From: Alloprevotella sp.
GTDB lineage: Bacteria; Bacteroidota; Bacteroidia; Bacteroidales; Muribaculaceae
Length of the DNA: 64,000 bases
Assembly: GCA_023663135.1 (NCBI GenBank)
Contig: JAMPIE010000008.1
Coordinates: forward strand, 37,593 to 101,592
Direction of reading: 5' to 3'
The position numbers were made by a program, and so were the translations under genes. The notes beneath the pieces are model-generated. The model did no database searches. It was not told the DNA's origin and saw only the letters and a program-made list of their open reading frames with translations. This document shows, in pieces, positions 36,684 to 46,067 of the stretch; positions within the stretch are counted from its first letter, which is position 1, and the number at the start of each line of letters is the position of its first letter.

Positions 36684-37246
36684 ATGAATGTTCACCGATA
36701 TAATGGCAATATAACGGAACTGACGAATTATTTCAACAGCGTGATTGATTGGGTCAAGACCGTTTTTCCTCTTGTTGAAAGTGAGATGCGTGGTTTGCAA
36801 TGGGGTGAACTATATGAGAAATACCATACCATACCATACCAGATAATCCCTCTCATATGGCAGAGAGAGTCAATGAACTTTACGGAGACCCTTATGTGAA
36901 GAACCGTAAAGGCATATTTGAGTTTCTTCCCGGAGGTGAGACAGATACAAAACCTCTTGACACCAGAATTTTTGACCAGGCGGCAAAGAAATCCGTTTAT
37001 ACACGGCAAACAGAGGACGCAAGAAAGAACGACATATCAAATTGCCCCTACTGCGCCATCGGTCATGATGCCAATGCAAAGAAAATATGGACAATCAAAG
37101 AAATGGATGCCTGCCATGTGGCTGCATGGAGCCGTGGTGGTGCCACTACCGCCGACAATTGCCAGATGCTCTGCAAGCATCATAACCGCTCAAAAGGCAA
37201 CCACTGGCAAAACACGCTCGACAGACAAAAATGTAGTGTTATCTGA
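36684..37246 (+). pseudogene. HNH endonuclease-type protein, frame broken in a pentanucleotide repeat
   Basis: Two overlapping frames together make one protein. The first (from 36684) gives RYNGNITELTNYFNSVIDWV and SEMRGLQWGELYEKYH. The second gives ERVNELYGDPYVKNRKGIFEF and a zinc-HNH domain (NCPYC, DACHVAAWSRGG, NCQMLCKHHNRSKGN). This domain pair occurs at the C-terminus of DUF262/GmrSD-like restriction proteins and in stand-alone HNH proteins. The break lies in (ATACC)x4 at 36821-36840; removing one 5-base unit restores one continuous frame. A stop lies in frame just upstream of 36684, so the gene may also lack its N-terminus. Small inverted repeats (ATAATA/TATTAT, CATTC/GAATG) lie next to the start. 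Confidence 0.75.
36821..36840 (+). repeat. Pentanucleotide tandem repeat (ATACC)x4
   Basis: Four exact copies of ATACC lie inside the HNH-type reading frame and coincide with the frame change. Loss of one copy, or gain of two, would restore the frame. Confidence 0.9.
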
Positions 37247-37257
37247 CCTTTTTTTCG

Positions 37258-37265
37258 TAACTTTG
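37258..37265 (+). promoter_or_regulatory. TAnnTTTG promoter box upstream of an outer-membrane protein gene
   Basis: TAACTTTG lies 12 bases after the HNH stop and 42 bases before the next start. It also marks the return to core-type, GC-rich sequence. Confidence 0.5.
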
Positions 37266-37307
37266 CCACGCCCTCCCCTCACCTTCCCCTTACATAATCC
37301 TTAACAT

Positions 37308-37907
37308 ATGGCCGCCAACCGTTTACGCATCCTGCTCGCCGCCCTGCTCATCTCGCTCGCCGGCGCCCTGCCTGCCGCCGCCCAGTTTAAGATAGGGCCC
37401 AAAGCCGGCGTCACCGTCAACTCTCTCCACTTCGACCGCTCAGTCCTCGACTCCGACAATCGCGCCGGCTTCACCGGCGGCCTAATGTGTGAATTCACCC
37501 TCCCGGTTGTAGGGGTGGGATTTGACCTCTCGGCCCTCTACACCCGCCGCTCCGCTCAGTGGATGGAGGCCAACGACGTGACCAAAGACGCCCGCGACTA
37601 CTTCGCCATCCCCCTCAACCTCAAGTGGAAGCTCAAGCTCCCAATCGTCCGCCCGTTCCTCACCACAGGCCCCGAGGTGGCCTTCCTCACCTCGCGAAAG
37701 GCCGTCAACGAAGCTTGGCGCAATCATGCCGTAGACTGGTCGTGGAACTTCGGCGCCGGTCTCGAGCTCATGGGGCATCTACAAGTGGCCGCCTCCTATG
37801 GCATCGGGATCAACAACGCCGTGAAGAAAACCGGAATAGCCGACAACGCCGCCAAGGTAGCGGCCAAAAACCGCGTCTGGACCATCACCGCCGCCTACCT
37901 CTTCTAA
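37308..37907 (+). CDS. Outer-membrane beta-barrel protein (PorT-like)
   Basis: This 199-residue protein has a signal peptide ([20 protein letters not shown]) and about eight amphipathic strands. It begins [14 protein letters not shown], the pattern seen in the PorT/outer-membrane beta-barrel family of Bacteroidetes, and ends with a strand finishing AAYLF. The function is unknown. It has its own promoter box and lies 40 bases before pyrB. Confidence 0.8.
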   Translation: MAANRLRILLAALLISLAGALPAAAQFKIGPKAGVTVNSLHFDRSVLDSDNRAGFTGGLMCEFTLPVVGVGFDLSALYTRRSAQWMEANDVTKDARDYFAIPLNLKWKLKLPIVRPFLTTGPEVAFLTSRKAVNEAWRNHAVDWSWNFGAGLELMGHLQVAASYGIGINNAVKKTGIADNAAKVAAKNRVWTITAAYLF

Positions 37908-37947
37908 TCACACCACAACGCAATCACATCCACATTTCTCCACAGCC

Positions 37948-38886
37948 ATGAGCAACACCCACTCGCTCGTAAGCATCGACGACATATCGCGCGACGAGAT
38001 CCTCGACCTGCTCCAGCGCGCCCGCTTCTTTGAGGAGCACCCCAACCACAAGGTGCTCGACGGCAAAGTGGTGGCCACTCTCTTCTTTGAGCCCTCCACA
38101 CGCACTCGCCTCAGCTTCGAGACCGCCGTCAACCGCCTCGGAGGCCGCGTCATAGGCTTCTCCGACCCCGCCGCAACATCCACCTCCAAGGGCGAGACCC
38201 TCAAAGACACCATCAAGATGGTCTCCAACTACGTTGACCTCATCATCATGCGCCACTACCTCGAGGGAGCCGCACGATATGCCACCGAAGTGACCGACAC
38301 ACCCATCATCAACGCCGGCGACGGGGCAAACCAACACCCCTCGCAGACCATGCTCGACCTCTACTCCATCTACAAGACGCAGGGACGCCTCAACGACCTC
38401 AACATCACCATGGTGGGCGACCTCAAATATGGCCGCACCGTCCACTCCCTGCTGATGGCCATGAGATATTTCAACCCCACCTTCCACTTCGTGGCCTGCC
38501 CCGAGCTCCAGATGCCTCAGGAATACAAAGACTTCTGCGACCAAAACGGCATCAAGTATGTGGAGCACACCGACTTCTCCCCCGAGGTGATCAACGCCGC
38601 CGACATCCTCTACATGACCCGAGTCCAGCGCGAGCGCTTCCAAGACCTCATGGAATATGAGCGCGTCAAAAACCTCTATACCCTCCACAACGACATGCTC
38701 GCCAACTCCAAGACAACCCTCAAGGTGCTCCATCCACTGCCGCGCGTCAACGAAATAGACCGCGACGTCGACGACAACCCCAAGGCATATTACTTTGAGC
38801 AGGCGCGCAACGGCCTCTTTGCCCGTCAGGCCATAATATGCCGGGCCCTCGGAATAGACATCTACAAAGCCGCCAGCCAGTCATGA
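37948..38886 (+). CDS. pyrB: Aspartate carbamoyltransferase catalytic subunit
   Basis: PyrB joins carbamoyl phosphate and aspartate, the first committed step of pyrimidine synthesis. The 312 residues contain the carbamoyl phosphate motif S50-T-R-T-R54, the conserved KGET loop, DGANQHPSQ and H262-P-L-P-R. Its stop overlaps the pyrI start (ATGA), so catalytic and regulatory subunits are probably made in step. Confidence 0.97.
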   Translation: MSNTHSLVSIDDISRDEILDLLQRARFFEEHPNHKVLDGKVVATLFFEPSTRTRLSFETAVNRLGGRVIGFSDPAATSTSKGETLKDTIKMVSNYVDLIIMRHYLEGAARYATEVTDTPIINAGDGANQHPSQTMLDLYSIYKTQGRLNDLNITMVGDLKYGRTVHSLLMAMRYFNPTFHFVACPELQMPQEYKDFCDQNGIKYVEHTDFSPEVINAADILYMTRVQRERFQDLMEYERVKNLYTLHNDMLANSKTTLKVLHPLPRVNEIDRDVDDNPKAYYFEQARNGLFARQAIICRALGIDIYKAASQS

Positions 38887-39338
38887 GCAAGAAAGAACTC
38901 CAGGTGGCCGCCCTCGCCGACGGCACCGTCATTGACCATATCCCCTCCTCGGCCCTCTTTAAGGCCGTCAAAATCCTCGGCATTGAGCGCCTCGACACCT
39001 CCGTCACCATCGGCAACAACCTCGAGAGCAGCCGACTGGGCCGCAAAGGCATCATCAAGGTGGCCGGGACTTACTTCCCTGAGAGCGTCCTCAACCGCAT
39101 TGCCCTCATAGCCCCCACGGCCAAGGTCAACATCATCCGCGACTTTGAGGTCACCGAGAAGCGCCCCGTCTCGCTCCCCGACTCCATCGTCGGCATCGTC
39201 CGCTGCCCCAACGCCAAGTGTATCTCCAACAACGAGCCTATGGCCACTCGATTTGAGGTGACCGACCGCGACGACGTGACCATCCGATGCCACTACTGCG
39301 GCCACACCGTCAAGGCCGCCGACGCCATTATAGACTGA
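38883..39338 (+). CDS. pyrI: Aspartate carbamoyltransferase regulatory subunit
   Basis: PyrI binds nucleotides for feedback control and holds the catalytic trimers together. The 151 residues comprise the allosteric domain and a zinc domain with four cysteines, C108, C113, C136 and C139, in the family spacing. The start at 38883 is fixed by the overlap with pyrB and by the family N-terminus. Confidence 0.97.
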   Translation: MSKKELQVAALADGTVIDHIPSSALFKAVKILGIERLDTSVTIGNNLESSRLGRKGIIKVAGTYFPESVLNRIALIAPTAKVNIIRDFEVTEKRPVSLPDSIVGIVRCPNAKCISNNEPMATRFEVTDRDDVTIRCHYCGHTVKAADAIID

Positions 39339-39342
39339 CCCT

Positions 39343-39906
39343 ATGAAAGAAGACTGGCGTCCCGGGACAATGCTCTATCCCCTCCCCGCAGTAATAGTGA
39401 CCTGCGGCAACTCCGAGAAGTCAAATCTCGTCACCGTGGCATGGACCGGCACCATCTGCTCCGACCCGGCCATGCTCTACATATCCCTCCGCCCCGAGCG
39501 TTTCTCCTATCCCATCATCAAGGAGACCATGGAGTTTACGGTCAATGTCACCACCGCCGCCATGGCCCGCGCCGTCGACTGGATTGGCGTCCGATCAGGC
39601 CGCGACCACGACAAGTGGGCCGAGACCGGCCTCACCCCCGAGCCGGGCGTGGCAGTAGCCTGCCCCTCGGTCAAGGAGAGCCCCATCTCCATCGAGTGTC
39701 GAGTGAAGGAGATCATCCCCTTGGGCACCCACGACATGTTTATCGCCGAGGTGATGAACGTCCGCGCCGACAAGGCCTACATCGACCCCGCCACAGGAGC
39801 CCTCGACCTGGCCAAGGCCGTCCCCCTGGTCTACTCCCACGGCGGCTACTACGAGCAAGGCCCCCACATTGGCCGCTTCGGATTTTCCGTCAAGAAAAAA
39901 CAATAA
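39343..39906 (+). CDS. Flavin reductase-like, FMN-binding split-barrel protein
   Basis: This 187-residue cytoplasmic protein is of the flavin reductase-like domain family ([32 protein letters not shown] in pieces). Such proteins bind FMN and act as flavin reductases or unidentified oxidoreductases. Its start is 4 bases after pyrI and its end is 16 bases before glyA, so it is in the same transcription unit. The specific reaction is unknown. Confidence 0.88.
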   Translation: MKEDWRPGTMLYPLPAVIVTCGNSEKSNLVTVAWTGTICSDPAMLYISLRPERFSYPIIKETMEFTVNVTTAAMARAVDWIGVRSGRDHDKWAETGLTPEPGVAVACPSVKESPISIECRVKEIIPLGTHDMFIAEVMNVRADKAYIDPATGALDLAKAVPLVYSHGGYYEQGPHIGRFGFSVKKKQ

Positions 39907-39922
39907 GCTATCATTATACAAA

Positions 39923-41203
39923 ATGACTTACGACACCCCCATCTTTGAGCTCATCGACCAAGAGCACATCCGCCAGAAGCGCGGCATCGAACTCATCGCC
40001 TCCGAGAATTTCGTCTCCGAACAGGTGATGCGCGCCATGGGCTCATGCCTCACCAATAAATATGCCGAGGGTTATCCCGGCCACCGCTACTATGGCGGTT
40101 GCCAGGTCGTGGACCGCGTGGAGCAGATTGCCATCGACCGCGCCAAGGAGCTCTTTGAAGCCGAGTATGCCAATGTCCAGCCCCACTCCGGCGCCCAGGC
40201 CAACATGGCCGTCTTCATGACCGTCCTCAAGCCCGGCGATAAATTCTTGGGCCTCAACCTCTCTCATGGCGGCCACCTCTCCCACGGCAGCCCCGTCAAC
40301 TTCTCAGGCCTCATGTATCAGGCCCTGGAATACAACGTCAAAGCCGACGACGGCCGAGTAGACTATGACCAGATGGAGGAGATAGCCCTGCGCGAGCGCC
40401 CACGCCTGATCATCGGCGGTGCCTCCGCCTACTCCCGCGAGTGGGACTATGCCCGCATGCGCAAGATAGCCGACGAGATTGGAGCAATCTTCATGGTCGA
40501 CATGGCCCACCCCGCCGGCCTCATCGCCGCCGGCCTCCTCGACAATCCCGTCAAGTATGCCCACATCGTCACCTCCACCACCCACAAGACCCTCCGCGGC
40601 CCTCGCGGCGGCCTCATCCTCATGGGCAAGGACTTTGAAAACCCCTTCGGAAAGACTACCCCCAAGGGAGTGACCCGCATGATGTCGAGCCTCATCGACT
40701 CAGCCGTCTTCCCCGGCGCACAGGGTGGCCCCCTGGAGCATGTCATCGCCGCAAAGGCCGTGGCCTTTGGCGAGGCCCTCGCCCCTTCGTTTAAGGACTA
40801 TCAAGCTCAGGTGAAGAAAAACGCCGCCGCCATGGCCGACGCCCTCGCCGCCCGCGGCTACAAGATCATCTCCGGAGGCACCGACAACCACTGCATGCTC
40901 GTCGACCTCCGCACCAAATTTCCCGAACTCACCGGCAAGGTGGCCGAGAAAGCCCTCGTCGACGCCGACATCACCGCCAACAAAAACATGGTGCCCTTTG
41001 ACAGCCGCTCACCCTTCCAGACCTCAGGTCTCCGCTTCGGCACCCCCGCCATCACCACTCGAGGCGTCAAGGAAGACCTTATGCCGGCAGTGGCAGACCT
41101 CATTGACCGTGTGCTCTCTGCCCCCGAAGACCCCGAGGTGATCAAGGCCGTCCGTGCCCAGGTCAACGAAATGATGGAGCCAAGACCTATTTTTGCCTAT
41201 TGA
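39923..41203 (+). CDS. glyA: Serine hydroxymethyltransferase
   Basis: GlyA converts serine and tetrahydrofolate to glycine and methylene-tetrahydrofolate, using PLP. The 426 residues include [34 protein letters not shown] and the PLP-binding lysine K222 in [13 protein letters not shown]. The start at 39923 gives the family N-terminus. An upstream in-frame start lies within the preceding gene. It follows pyrBI and the flavin reductase-like gene. Confidence 0.97.
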   Translation: MTYDTPIFELIDQEHIRQKRGIELIASENFVSEQVMRAMGSCLTNKYAEGYPGHRYYGGCQVVDRVEQIAIDRAKELFEAEYANVQPHSGAQANMAVFMTVLKPGDKFLGLNLSHGGHLSHGSPVNFSGLMYQALEYNVKADDGRVDYDQMEEIALRERPRLIIGGASAYSREWDYARMRKIADEIGAIFMVDMAHPAGLIAAGLLDNPVKYAHIVTSTTHKTLRGPRGGLILMGKDFENPFGKTTPKGVTRMMSSLIDSAVFPGAQGGPLEHVIAAKAVAFGEALAPSFKDYQAQVKKNAAAMADALAARGYKIISGGTDNHCMLVDLRTKFPELTGKVAEKALVDADITANKNMVPFDSRSPFQTSGLRFGTPAITTRGVKEDLMPAVADLIDRVLSAPEDPEVIKAVRAQVNEMMEPRPIFAY

Positions 41204-41237
41204 GCCAAAACTTTTTCATCCCCCGGGCCGTTATATG

Positions 41238-41250
41238 GTAGTGACACTAC
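41238..41250. repeat. Short palindrome GTAGTG-A-CACTAC
   Basis: A perfect 6-bp inverted repeat with one central base sits between glyA and the YtxH cluster. It is operator-like in size. It is followed by CCCC/GGGG arms (41250-41264) that may form a weak hairpin. Confidence 0.4.
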
Positions 41251-41311
41251 CCCCACAAACGGGGTGCAGACGTCAATCCACCGAATAATCACCCCTTTAA
41301 TGATAACAGAC

Positions 41312-41533
41312 ATGAAACCCCTCCACATCATCCTCTCCGTTATCGGCGGCGCCATCGCCGGCGCAGCCGTAGGCATCCTCCTCGCCCCCGAAAAAGGCGA
41401 AAAGACCCGCGACGAGATTGCCAAGTTTCTCAAAGAGAAAGGCATGAAGGTCAAGGAATCGACCATCGACAAGATTGCCAAGCGCATCGCCGCCGAGGAA
41501 GCCATCGCCGACATGATCGAGGAGAAGGCTTAA
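41312..41533 (+). CDS. YtxH-like small membrane protein (first copy)
   Basis: This 73-residue protein has a glycine-rich N-terminal membrane segment (ILSVIGGAIAGAAVGILLAP) followed by the YtxH motif APEKGEKTRDEI and a charged helical tail. YtxH proteins are linked to stress responses in other bacteria, with unknown mechanism. Starts at 41300 or 41264 are possible; 41312 best fits the family. It is paralogous to the next gene. Confidence 0.8.
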   Translation: MKPLHIILSVIGGAIAGAAVGILLAPEKGEKTRDEIAKFLKEKGMKVKESTIDKIAKRIAAEEAIADMIEEKA

Positions 41534-41584
41534 CCATCTCTCTTCCATCACCCTCCACAACTATTTCACCCCCCCCTTCATGCA

Positions 41585-41782
41585 ATGAGCAACATCACCG
41601 CCATCTCTGCCTTCCTCGGAGGCGCCATCGTCGGAGCCGCCGTGGCTCTCCTCGTGGCCCCGGAAAAAGGGGAAGACACTCGCAAGAAAATCAAAGCCCT
41701 CCTGCGCAAGAAAGGCATCATTGCCTCCGACAGCGAAATAGACGCCCTCGTTGAACAGCTCACCACTGAAATCGACGACTGA
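41585..41782 (+). CDS. YtxH-like small membrane protein (second copy)
   Basis: This 65-residue protein has the same layout as its upstream neighbour: a membrane helix (FLGGAIVGAAVALLVAP), then APEKGEDTRKKI and a charged helix ending in acidic residues. The two copies align along most of their length, so they look like a tandem duplication. Confidence 0.8.
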   Translation: MSNITAISAFLGGAIVGAAVALLVAPEKGEDTRKKIKALLRKKGIIASDSEIDALVEQLTTEIDD

Positions 41783-41842
41783 CACGCCTCCCGCCCAGCC
41801 CCCCGCCTCCTTGTCGGCGCGGCGGCTCGCAGACGAGACTGA

Positions 41843-41879
41843 GGCATAGCCACCGGCCACCCGTGCCGGCGGCTATGCC
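41843..41879 (+). terminator. GC-rich hairpin after the YtxH pair
   Basis: GGCATAGCC pairs with GGCTATGCC, and inner CCGGC/GCCGG bases extend the stem. No proper T-tract follows, so termination is possible but unproven. Confidence 0.4.
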
Positions 41880-41930
41880 CCTCGCCGTCTTATACATTCC
41901 CCCCTACACCCATTCACCACCCCTCATCAC

Positions 41931-42272
41931 ATGGCCGAAAACGAAAGCCCGAGACGCCAGCGCCTCTTCCAGCGCCTCAAGGCATTTATCTCACTGAATA
42001 TAGAGAACGCGCGCCTGACGGTGGCCGAGAAACTAATCCTCCTGCTCACGGCCATCCTCATCACAGCCATCTGCCTCATCCTCGGCGGCATTGCCCTGCT
42101 GTTTATCACCGTGGCCATTGCCCACATCATCAGCTTCTGGCTCCCCGTTTGGGCCGCCTATTCCATCATGGCTGCCGTAAACATCATCATCATTCTCACA
42201 ATCCTCATCCTGCGCCGGCCGCTCATCATCAACCCCATCTCACGGGCCATCTCGCGCATCATCCTTTCCTAA
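41931..42272 (+). CDS. Phage holin-superfamily-like small membrane protein
   Basis: This 113-residue protein has a charged N-terminus and two strongly hydrophobic hairpin segments (about 36-65 and 68-93), then a basic tail. This matches the Phage_holin_3_6 (putative actinobacterial holin-X) family, which is common in bacterial chromosomes and is not evidence of a prophage. The neighbouring YtxH proteins and a 94-residue protein suggest a shared envelope function. Confidence 0.7.
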   Translation: MAENESPRRQRLFQRLKAFISLNIENARLTVAEKLILLLTAILITAICLILGGIALLFITVAIAHIISFWLPVWAAYSIMAAVNIIIILTILILRRPLIINPISRAISRIILS

Positions 42273-42283
42273 TCCTCTAAGCC

Positions 42284-42568
42284 ATGGCAAACAAACTCAT
42301 CCCGGGGAGCCAATCAACGCCCCCCAGCAAAGTGGCCGGCTGGAAAGGCTACACCCTCAACGAGCTCCGTTACCGACAGGCCTACGTTGCAGCCCGCCTC
42401 GAGCTCGAGAAAGAGCAGCTCATCCGCGACATGGAGACCGAGCGCAGCATGATGACCCCCATGGGCCTCCTCGGCAATCTCGGCTCCATGATGCAGTATG
42501 CCAACTGGGGCATCCTCGCCTTCCAGGCTCTCAAGACCGTCGGCTCTCTCTTCCGCCACAAGAAATAA
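42284..42568 (+). CDS. Small protein of unknown function in the YtxH/holin-like cluster
   Basis: I do not recognise this 94-residue protein. It has a segment YTLNELRYRQAYVAARLELEKEQL that should form a helix with coiled-coil character, then a Met/Gly-rich stretch and a moderately hydrophobic region (WGILAFQALKTVGSLF) before a basic end. It starts 11 bases after the holin-like gene and ends 15 bases before prmA, so it is co-transcribed with both. Confidence 0.7.
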   Translation: MANKLIPGSQSTPPSKVAGWKGYTLNELRYRQAYVAARLELEKEQLIRDMETERSMMTPMGLLGNLGSMMQYANWGILAFQALKTVGSLFRHKK

Positions 42569-42583
42569 TCCTTCCGTCACCCC

Positions 42584-43438
42584 ATGAACGACTACATAAA
42601 AGTCAGGCTCGACCTCTCGCCGACACCCACCGAAGCCGCCACCGACCTCCTTGCCGCATTCCTGGCCGACGAGGGCTTTGAGAGCTTTGAGCCCGACGCC
42701 CTCGGCCTCTCGGCCTACATCCTCGCCGACAAATATGACCCCCAAGCTCCCCGGAGAGCCTTTGACCTCCTCCCCTTTGGCAACTACACCGCCTCAATTT
42801 CCAGCGAGTTCATCAAAGGGGAAGACTGGAACGCCGAGTGGGAACGCAACTACTTCAAGCCCATCGTCATAGCCGGGAAGGCCGTGATCCACTCATCATT
42901 CCACACCGACATCCCCCCGGCCTCCTACGACATAGTCATCGACCCCAAAATGGCCTTCGGCACAGGCCACCACTCCACCACAACCCTCATCGCCACCCGC
43001 CTGCTCGAGATGCCCCTCGAGGGGCTGGCCGTGACCGACGTGGGCTCCGGCACCGGCATCCTCGCCATCCTCGCCGCCATGCGCGGCGCCACTCCCGTCA
43101 ACGCCATTGAGATTGACCCGCCCGCCTGGGAAAACGCCCTCGAAAACGTCAAGCTCAACTCCCACCCCGAGATCAACGTGATCCTCGGCGATGCCTCGGC
43201 CCTCGACTCCCTCCCCAAGGCCGACCTACTGCTGGCCAACATCAACCGCAACATCATCCTGGCCGACATGGAGGCTTATGCCCGCGCCGTCAAGCCCGGT
43301 GGCCGACTCATCTTCTCAGGCTTCTACTCCGCCGACATCCCACTCATCCAAGAGAGAGCCGCATCCCTGGGCCTCACCCTCATCGACTCCACCGACAACC
43401 TCAACTGGGCCTCAACCCTCTTCCAAGCCAAAATATAG
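42584..43438 (+). CDS. prmA: Ribosomal protein L11 methyltransferase
   Basis: PrmA trimethylates lysines and the N-terminus of ribosomal protein L11. The 284 residues have an N-terminal substrate-recognition domain and a class I methyltransferase domain with AFGTGHHSTT, motif I D152-V-G-S-G-T-G158 and the NIN motif in LLANINRNIIL. Length and motifs are normal. Confidence 0.95.
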   Translation: MNDYIKVRLDLSPTPTEAATDLLAAFLADEGFESFEPDALGLSAYILADKYDPQAPRRAFDLLPFGNYTASISSEFIKGEDWNAEWERNYFKPIVIAGKAVIHSSFHTDIPPASYDIVIDPKMAFGTGHHSTTTLIATRLLEMPLEGLAVTDVGSGTGILAILAAMRGATPVNAIEIDPPAWENALENVKLNSHPEINVILGDASALDSLPKADLLLANINRNIILADMEAYARAVKPGGRLIFSGFYSADIPLIQERAASLGLTLIDSTDNLNWASTLFQAKI

Positions 43439-43453
43439 CCGCGCCCCTCCATA

Positions 43454-43472
43454 CGCAACCAAAAAGGTTGCG
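43454..43472. other. Small hairpin CGCAACC-AAAAA-GGTTGCG
   Basis: A 7-bp perfect stem with a loop of five A lies between prmA and the next gene. It has no T-tract after it on the plus strand. Its role is unknown. Confidence 0.4.
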
Positions 43473-43508
43473 ATCACCCAATGCAGCCATTTTCAGTTGC
43501 CTAAGCCA

Positions 43509-44057
43509 ATGAAAACCATCATATCACTGCTCATCGCGATGCTCCTCCCGGCGGCCGTCTTCTGCGCCACACCGGCCGACGGACCCACTCCCCTGCCCCA
43601 CTTTGCCTGGGGAGCCGACATCGGCGGAGCCATCGACCTCTCGGGCCACGACCTCTCCACCATCAACATCGACGCATACTTCGGTTATCGCAACACGCTC
43701 TTCCCCATCCTCGGCCTCGGCGCAGGCATCAATATGCCGGTCAGCAATTCGCGCCGCGAGTTTCCCGTCTATGCCATTGCCCGGACATCCTTCTCCCGGC
43801 AGCCTCAGCCGGTGTTTATTGACCTCCGAGCCGGCATCGTGCTCAACACCCACCCCGACCTCGACTCTCAGACCGACCTCTTCCTATCCCCCGGCATAGG
43901 CTTCCGCCTCGCCACAGGACGCCTCTTCTCCTCCTACATCATCTTAGGATATATCTACAACGGCCTCCACTCCCATGAGGCCACCTCGGCCGACGACCTT
44001 GCCAACGAAATAAAAGGGATTCACGCCGCCGCCATCCGCCTCGGCATCACCTTCTAA
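43509..44057 (+). CDS. Predicted outer-membrane beta-barrel protein
   Basis: This 182-residue protein has a signal peptide (MKTIISLLIAMLLPAAVFCA). Alternating strand patterns begin at FAWGADIGGAIDLSG, and the C-terminus, LGITF, ends in Phe. It resembles small Bacteroidetes outer-membrane proteins of unknown function. The open frame extends 318 bases upstream inside prmA, but the signal peptide fixes the start here. It lies 21 bases before the GH97 gene, so a shared transcript is likely. Confidence 0.7.
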   Translation: MKTIISLLIAMLLPAAVFCATPADGPTPLPHFAWGADIGGAIDLSGHDLSTINIDAYFGYRNTLFPILGLGAGINMPVSNSRREFPVYAIARTSFSRQPQPVFIDLRAGIVLNTHPDLDSQTDLFLSPGIGFRLATGRLFSSYIILGYIYNGLHSHEATSADDLANEIKGIHAAAIRLGITF

Positions 44058-44078
44058 TAGCCTTAACACAAGCCAATC

Positions 44079-46067
44079 ATGCGCCTTACGTTCATCCTCA
44101 TAGCCCTCCTCGCCTCCCTCTGTCTTCACGCCAAGACCGTCTCCATCGCCTCCCCCTCCAAGGCCATCTCTGCCACCCTCGACGCGTCGCCCTCAGGCCT
44201 CTCCCTCTCGGCCTCTCTCGACGGCCAGATGGTCCTCCTCCCCTCATCCATCGGCATCACCCTCGCCAATGGCACCGAGATAGGCCCGACGAAAAAAGCC
44301 TCGGTGAAGAGCCGCAAGAGCGTTGACCGCATGACCCCCTCCCCCTTCTATCGCGCCTCCGAGATAGCCGAGCGCTACAACGAGATCACCATCACCCTCG
44401 CCCCCGACTGGGACATCATCCTCCGCGCCTACGACGACGGCATTGCCTACCGCTTTGTCACCAAAGCGCGCGCCCCCTTTGAGATTGCCGACGAGACAGC
44501 ATCCCTTCACTTCCCGGCCGACGCCAGCGCCATAACCCCCTACACCAACGCCTCCGACACCACATCAATCGCCGCCCAGTTTCGCAACTCCTTTGAGAAC
44601 ACCTACACCGTGACCCCCATAGCCGACATGAGCCGCGGTCGCCTCTCCTTCCTTCCCTTGACGGTCACAACCCCCGCCGGATGCAACATCCTCATAAGCG
44701 AGAGCGACCTCAACGACTATCCCGGAATGTATCTCCTCGCCTCCAAAGATGAGCCGGCGACTCTCAACGCCCTCTTTGCCCCCTACCCAAAGGAGCGCCG
44801 ACAGGGGGGACACAACAACCTCCAGCTCCTCGTCACCGAGACCGAAGACTATATTGCCCGCGTCAACGGCCCCCGCCCCTTCCCCTGGCGCATGATGATC
44901 ATTGCCGGCGACGACAAGACCCTCGCCGCCTCCAATCTCACCTATCTCCTGGCCGAGCCCTCCAAGATAGCCGACACCTCCTGGATCCGCCCCGGAAAAG
45001 TGGCCTGGGAGTGGTGGAACGACTGGAACATCACCGGAGTGCCCTTCCTTAGCGGCATCAACAACGACACCTACAAGGCCTACATCGACTTCGCCGCCAA
45101 GAACGACATCGAATATGTGATACTCGACGAGGGCTGGGCCGTCAACCTACAGGCCGACCTGATGCAGATAGTCCCCGAAATAGACCTCCCCGCCCTGATT
45201 GAGTATGCCGCCTCCAAGGGGGTGGGTATAATCCTCTGGGCCGGGTATCACGCCTTTGACCGCGACATGGAAAACGTCTGCCGCCACTATGCCGATATGG
45301 GCATCAAAGGCTTTAAGGTTGACTTCATGGACTCTGACAATCAGCTCGTAACAGACTTCAACCATCGCGCCGCCGAAACCGCCGCCCGACACCATCTCCT
45401 GCTCGACCTCCACGGCACCTCCAAGCCCGCCGGCCTCAACCGCACTTGGCCCAACGTGCTCAATTTTGAAGGGGTATACGGCCTGGAGCAGATGAAATGG
45501 GCCCGCGACGTTGACATGCCCCGCAACGACGCCACCATCCCCTTCATCCGTCAAGCCGCCGGACCCCTCGACTACACCCAGGGAGCCATGAACAACGCCG
45601 CCGGACGAAACTATCACCCCCTCTACAACGACCCCATGAGCCAAGGCACCCGCGCCCACCAAGTGGCTCTCTACATGGTGTTTGACTCCCCACTGACAAT
45701 GCTCTGCGACACCCCCTCCAACTATGAGCGCGAGCAAGAGACCACCGACTTCCTCACCGCCATCCCCACCGTCTGGGACGAGACTCGCGTCATCGACGGC
45801 AAGATCGGCCAATATATCGTCACAGCCCGTCGCAGCGGCAATGAATGGTGGATAGGCGGCATCACCGACAGCTCCCCGCGCTCCCTCGCCATCGACCTCT
45901 CCTTCATCCCCGGGATTGGCCAAGCATCGACAGAGCTCTTTGCCGACGGCCCCAACGCTCACCGCAACGGCCGCGACTACTCCTTAGCCCCGGCCTCGCT
46001 GGAGGACAACACCCTCAAAATCCACCTCGCCCCGGGCGGCGGTTTTGCCCTCCACGTCAAGCCATGA
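44079..46067 (+). CDS. GH97 glycoside hydrolase (alpha-glycosidase)
   Basis: This 662-residue exported enzyme has a signal peptide (MRLTFILIALLASLCLHA), an N-terminal beta-sandwich, a TIM barrel with WEWWNDW, LDEGWAV, GFKVDFMDSD and LNFEGVYGLEQ, and a C-terminal beta domain. The family includes SusB. An Asp at 415 in KVDFMD and a Glu at 464 sit where retaining GH97 members have their nucleophile and acid/base, so a retaining alpha-galactosidase-like enzyme is more likely than a SusB-type inverting glucosidase; that assignment is inference from recalled family patterns. Its stop overlaps the start of a glycosyltransferase gene. Confidence 0.92.
   Translation: MRLTFILIALLASLCLHAKTVSIASPSKAISATLDASPSGLSLSASLDGQMVLLPSSIGITLANGTEIGPTKKASVKSRKSVDRMTPSPFYRASEIAERYNEITITLAPDWDIILRAYDDGIAYRFVTKARAPFEIADETASLHFPADASAITPYTNASDTTSIAAQFRNSFENTYTVTPIADMSRGRLSFLPLTVTTPAGCNILISESDLNDYPGMYLLASKDEPATLNALFAPYPKERRQGGHNNLQLLVTETEDYIARVNGPRPFPWRMMIIAGDDKTLAASNLTYLLAEPSKIADTSWIRPGKVAWEWWNDWNITGVPFLSGINNDTYKAYIDFAAKNDIEYVILDEGWAVNLQADLMQIVPEIDLPALIEYAASKGVGIILWAGYHAFDRDMENVCRHYADMGIKGFKVDFMDSDNQLVTDFNHRAAETAARHHLLLDLHGTSKPAGLNRTWPNVLNFEGVYGLEQMKWARDVDMPRNDATIPFIRQAAGPLDYTQGAMNNAAGRNYHPLYNDPMSQGTRAHQVALYMVFDSPLTMLCDTPSNYEREQETTDFLTAIPTVWDETRVIDGKIGQYIVTARRSGNEWWIGGITDSSPRSLAIDLSFIPGIGQASTELFADGPNAHRNGRDYSLAPASLEDNTLKIHLAPGGGFALHVKP

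Noticed and set aside
41931..42272. Prophage suggested by a holin-like protein
   Set aside because: No endolysin, capsid, tail, terminase or integrase gene is nearby; this holin superfamily is common in chromosomes.
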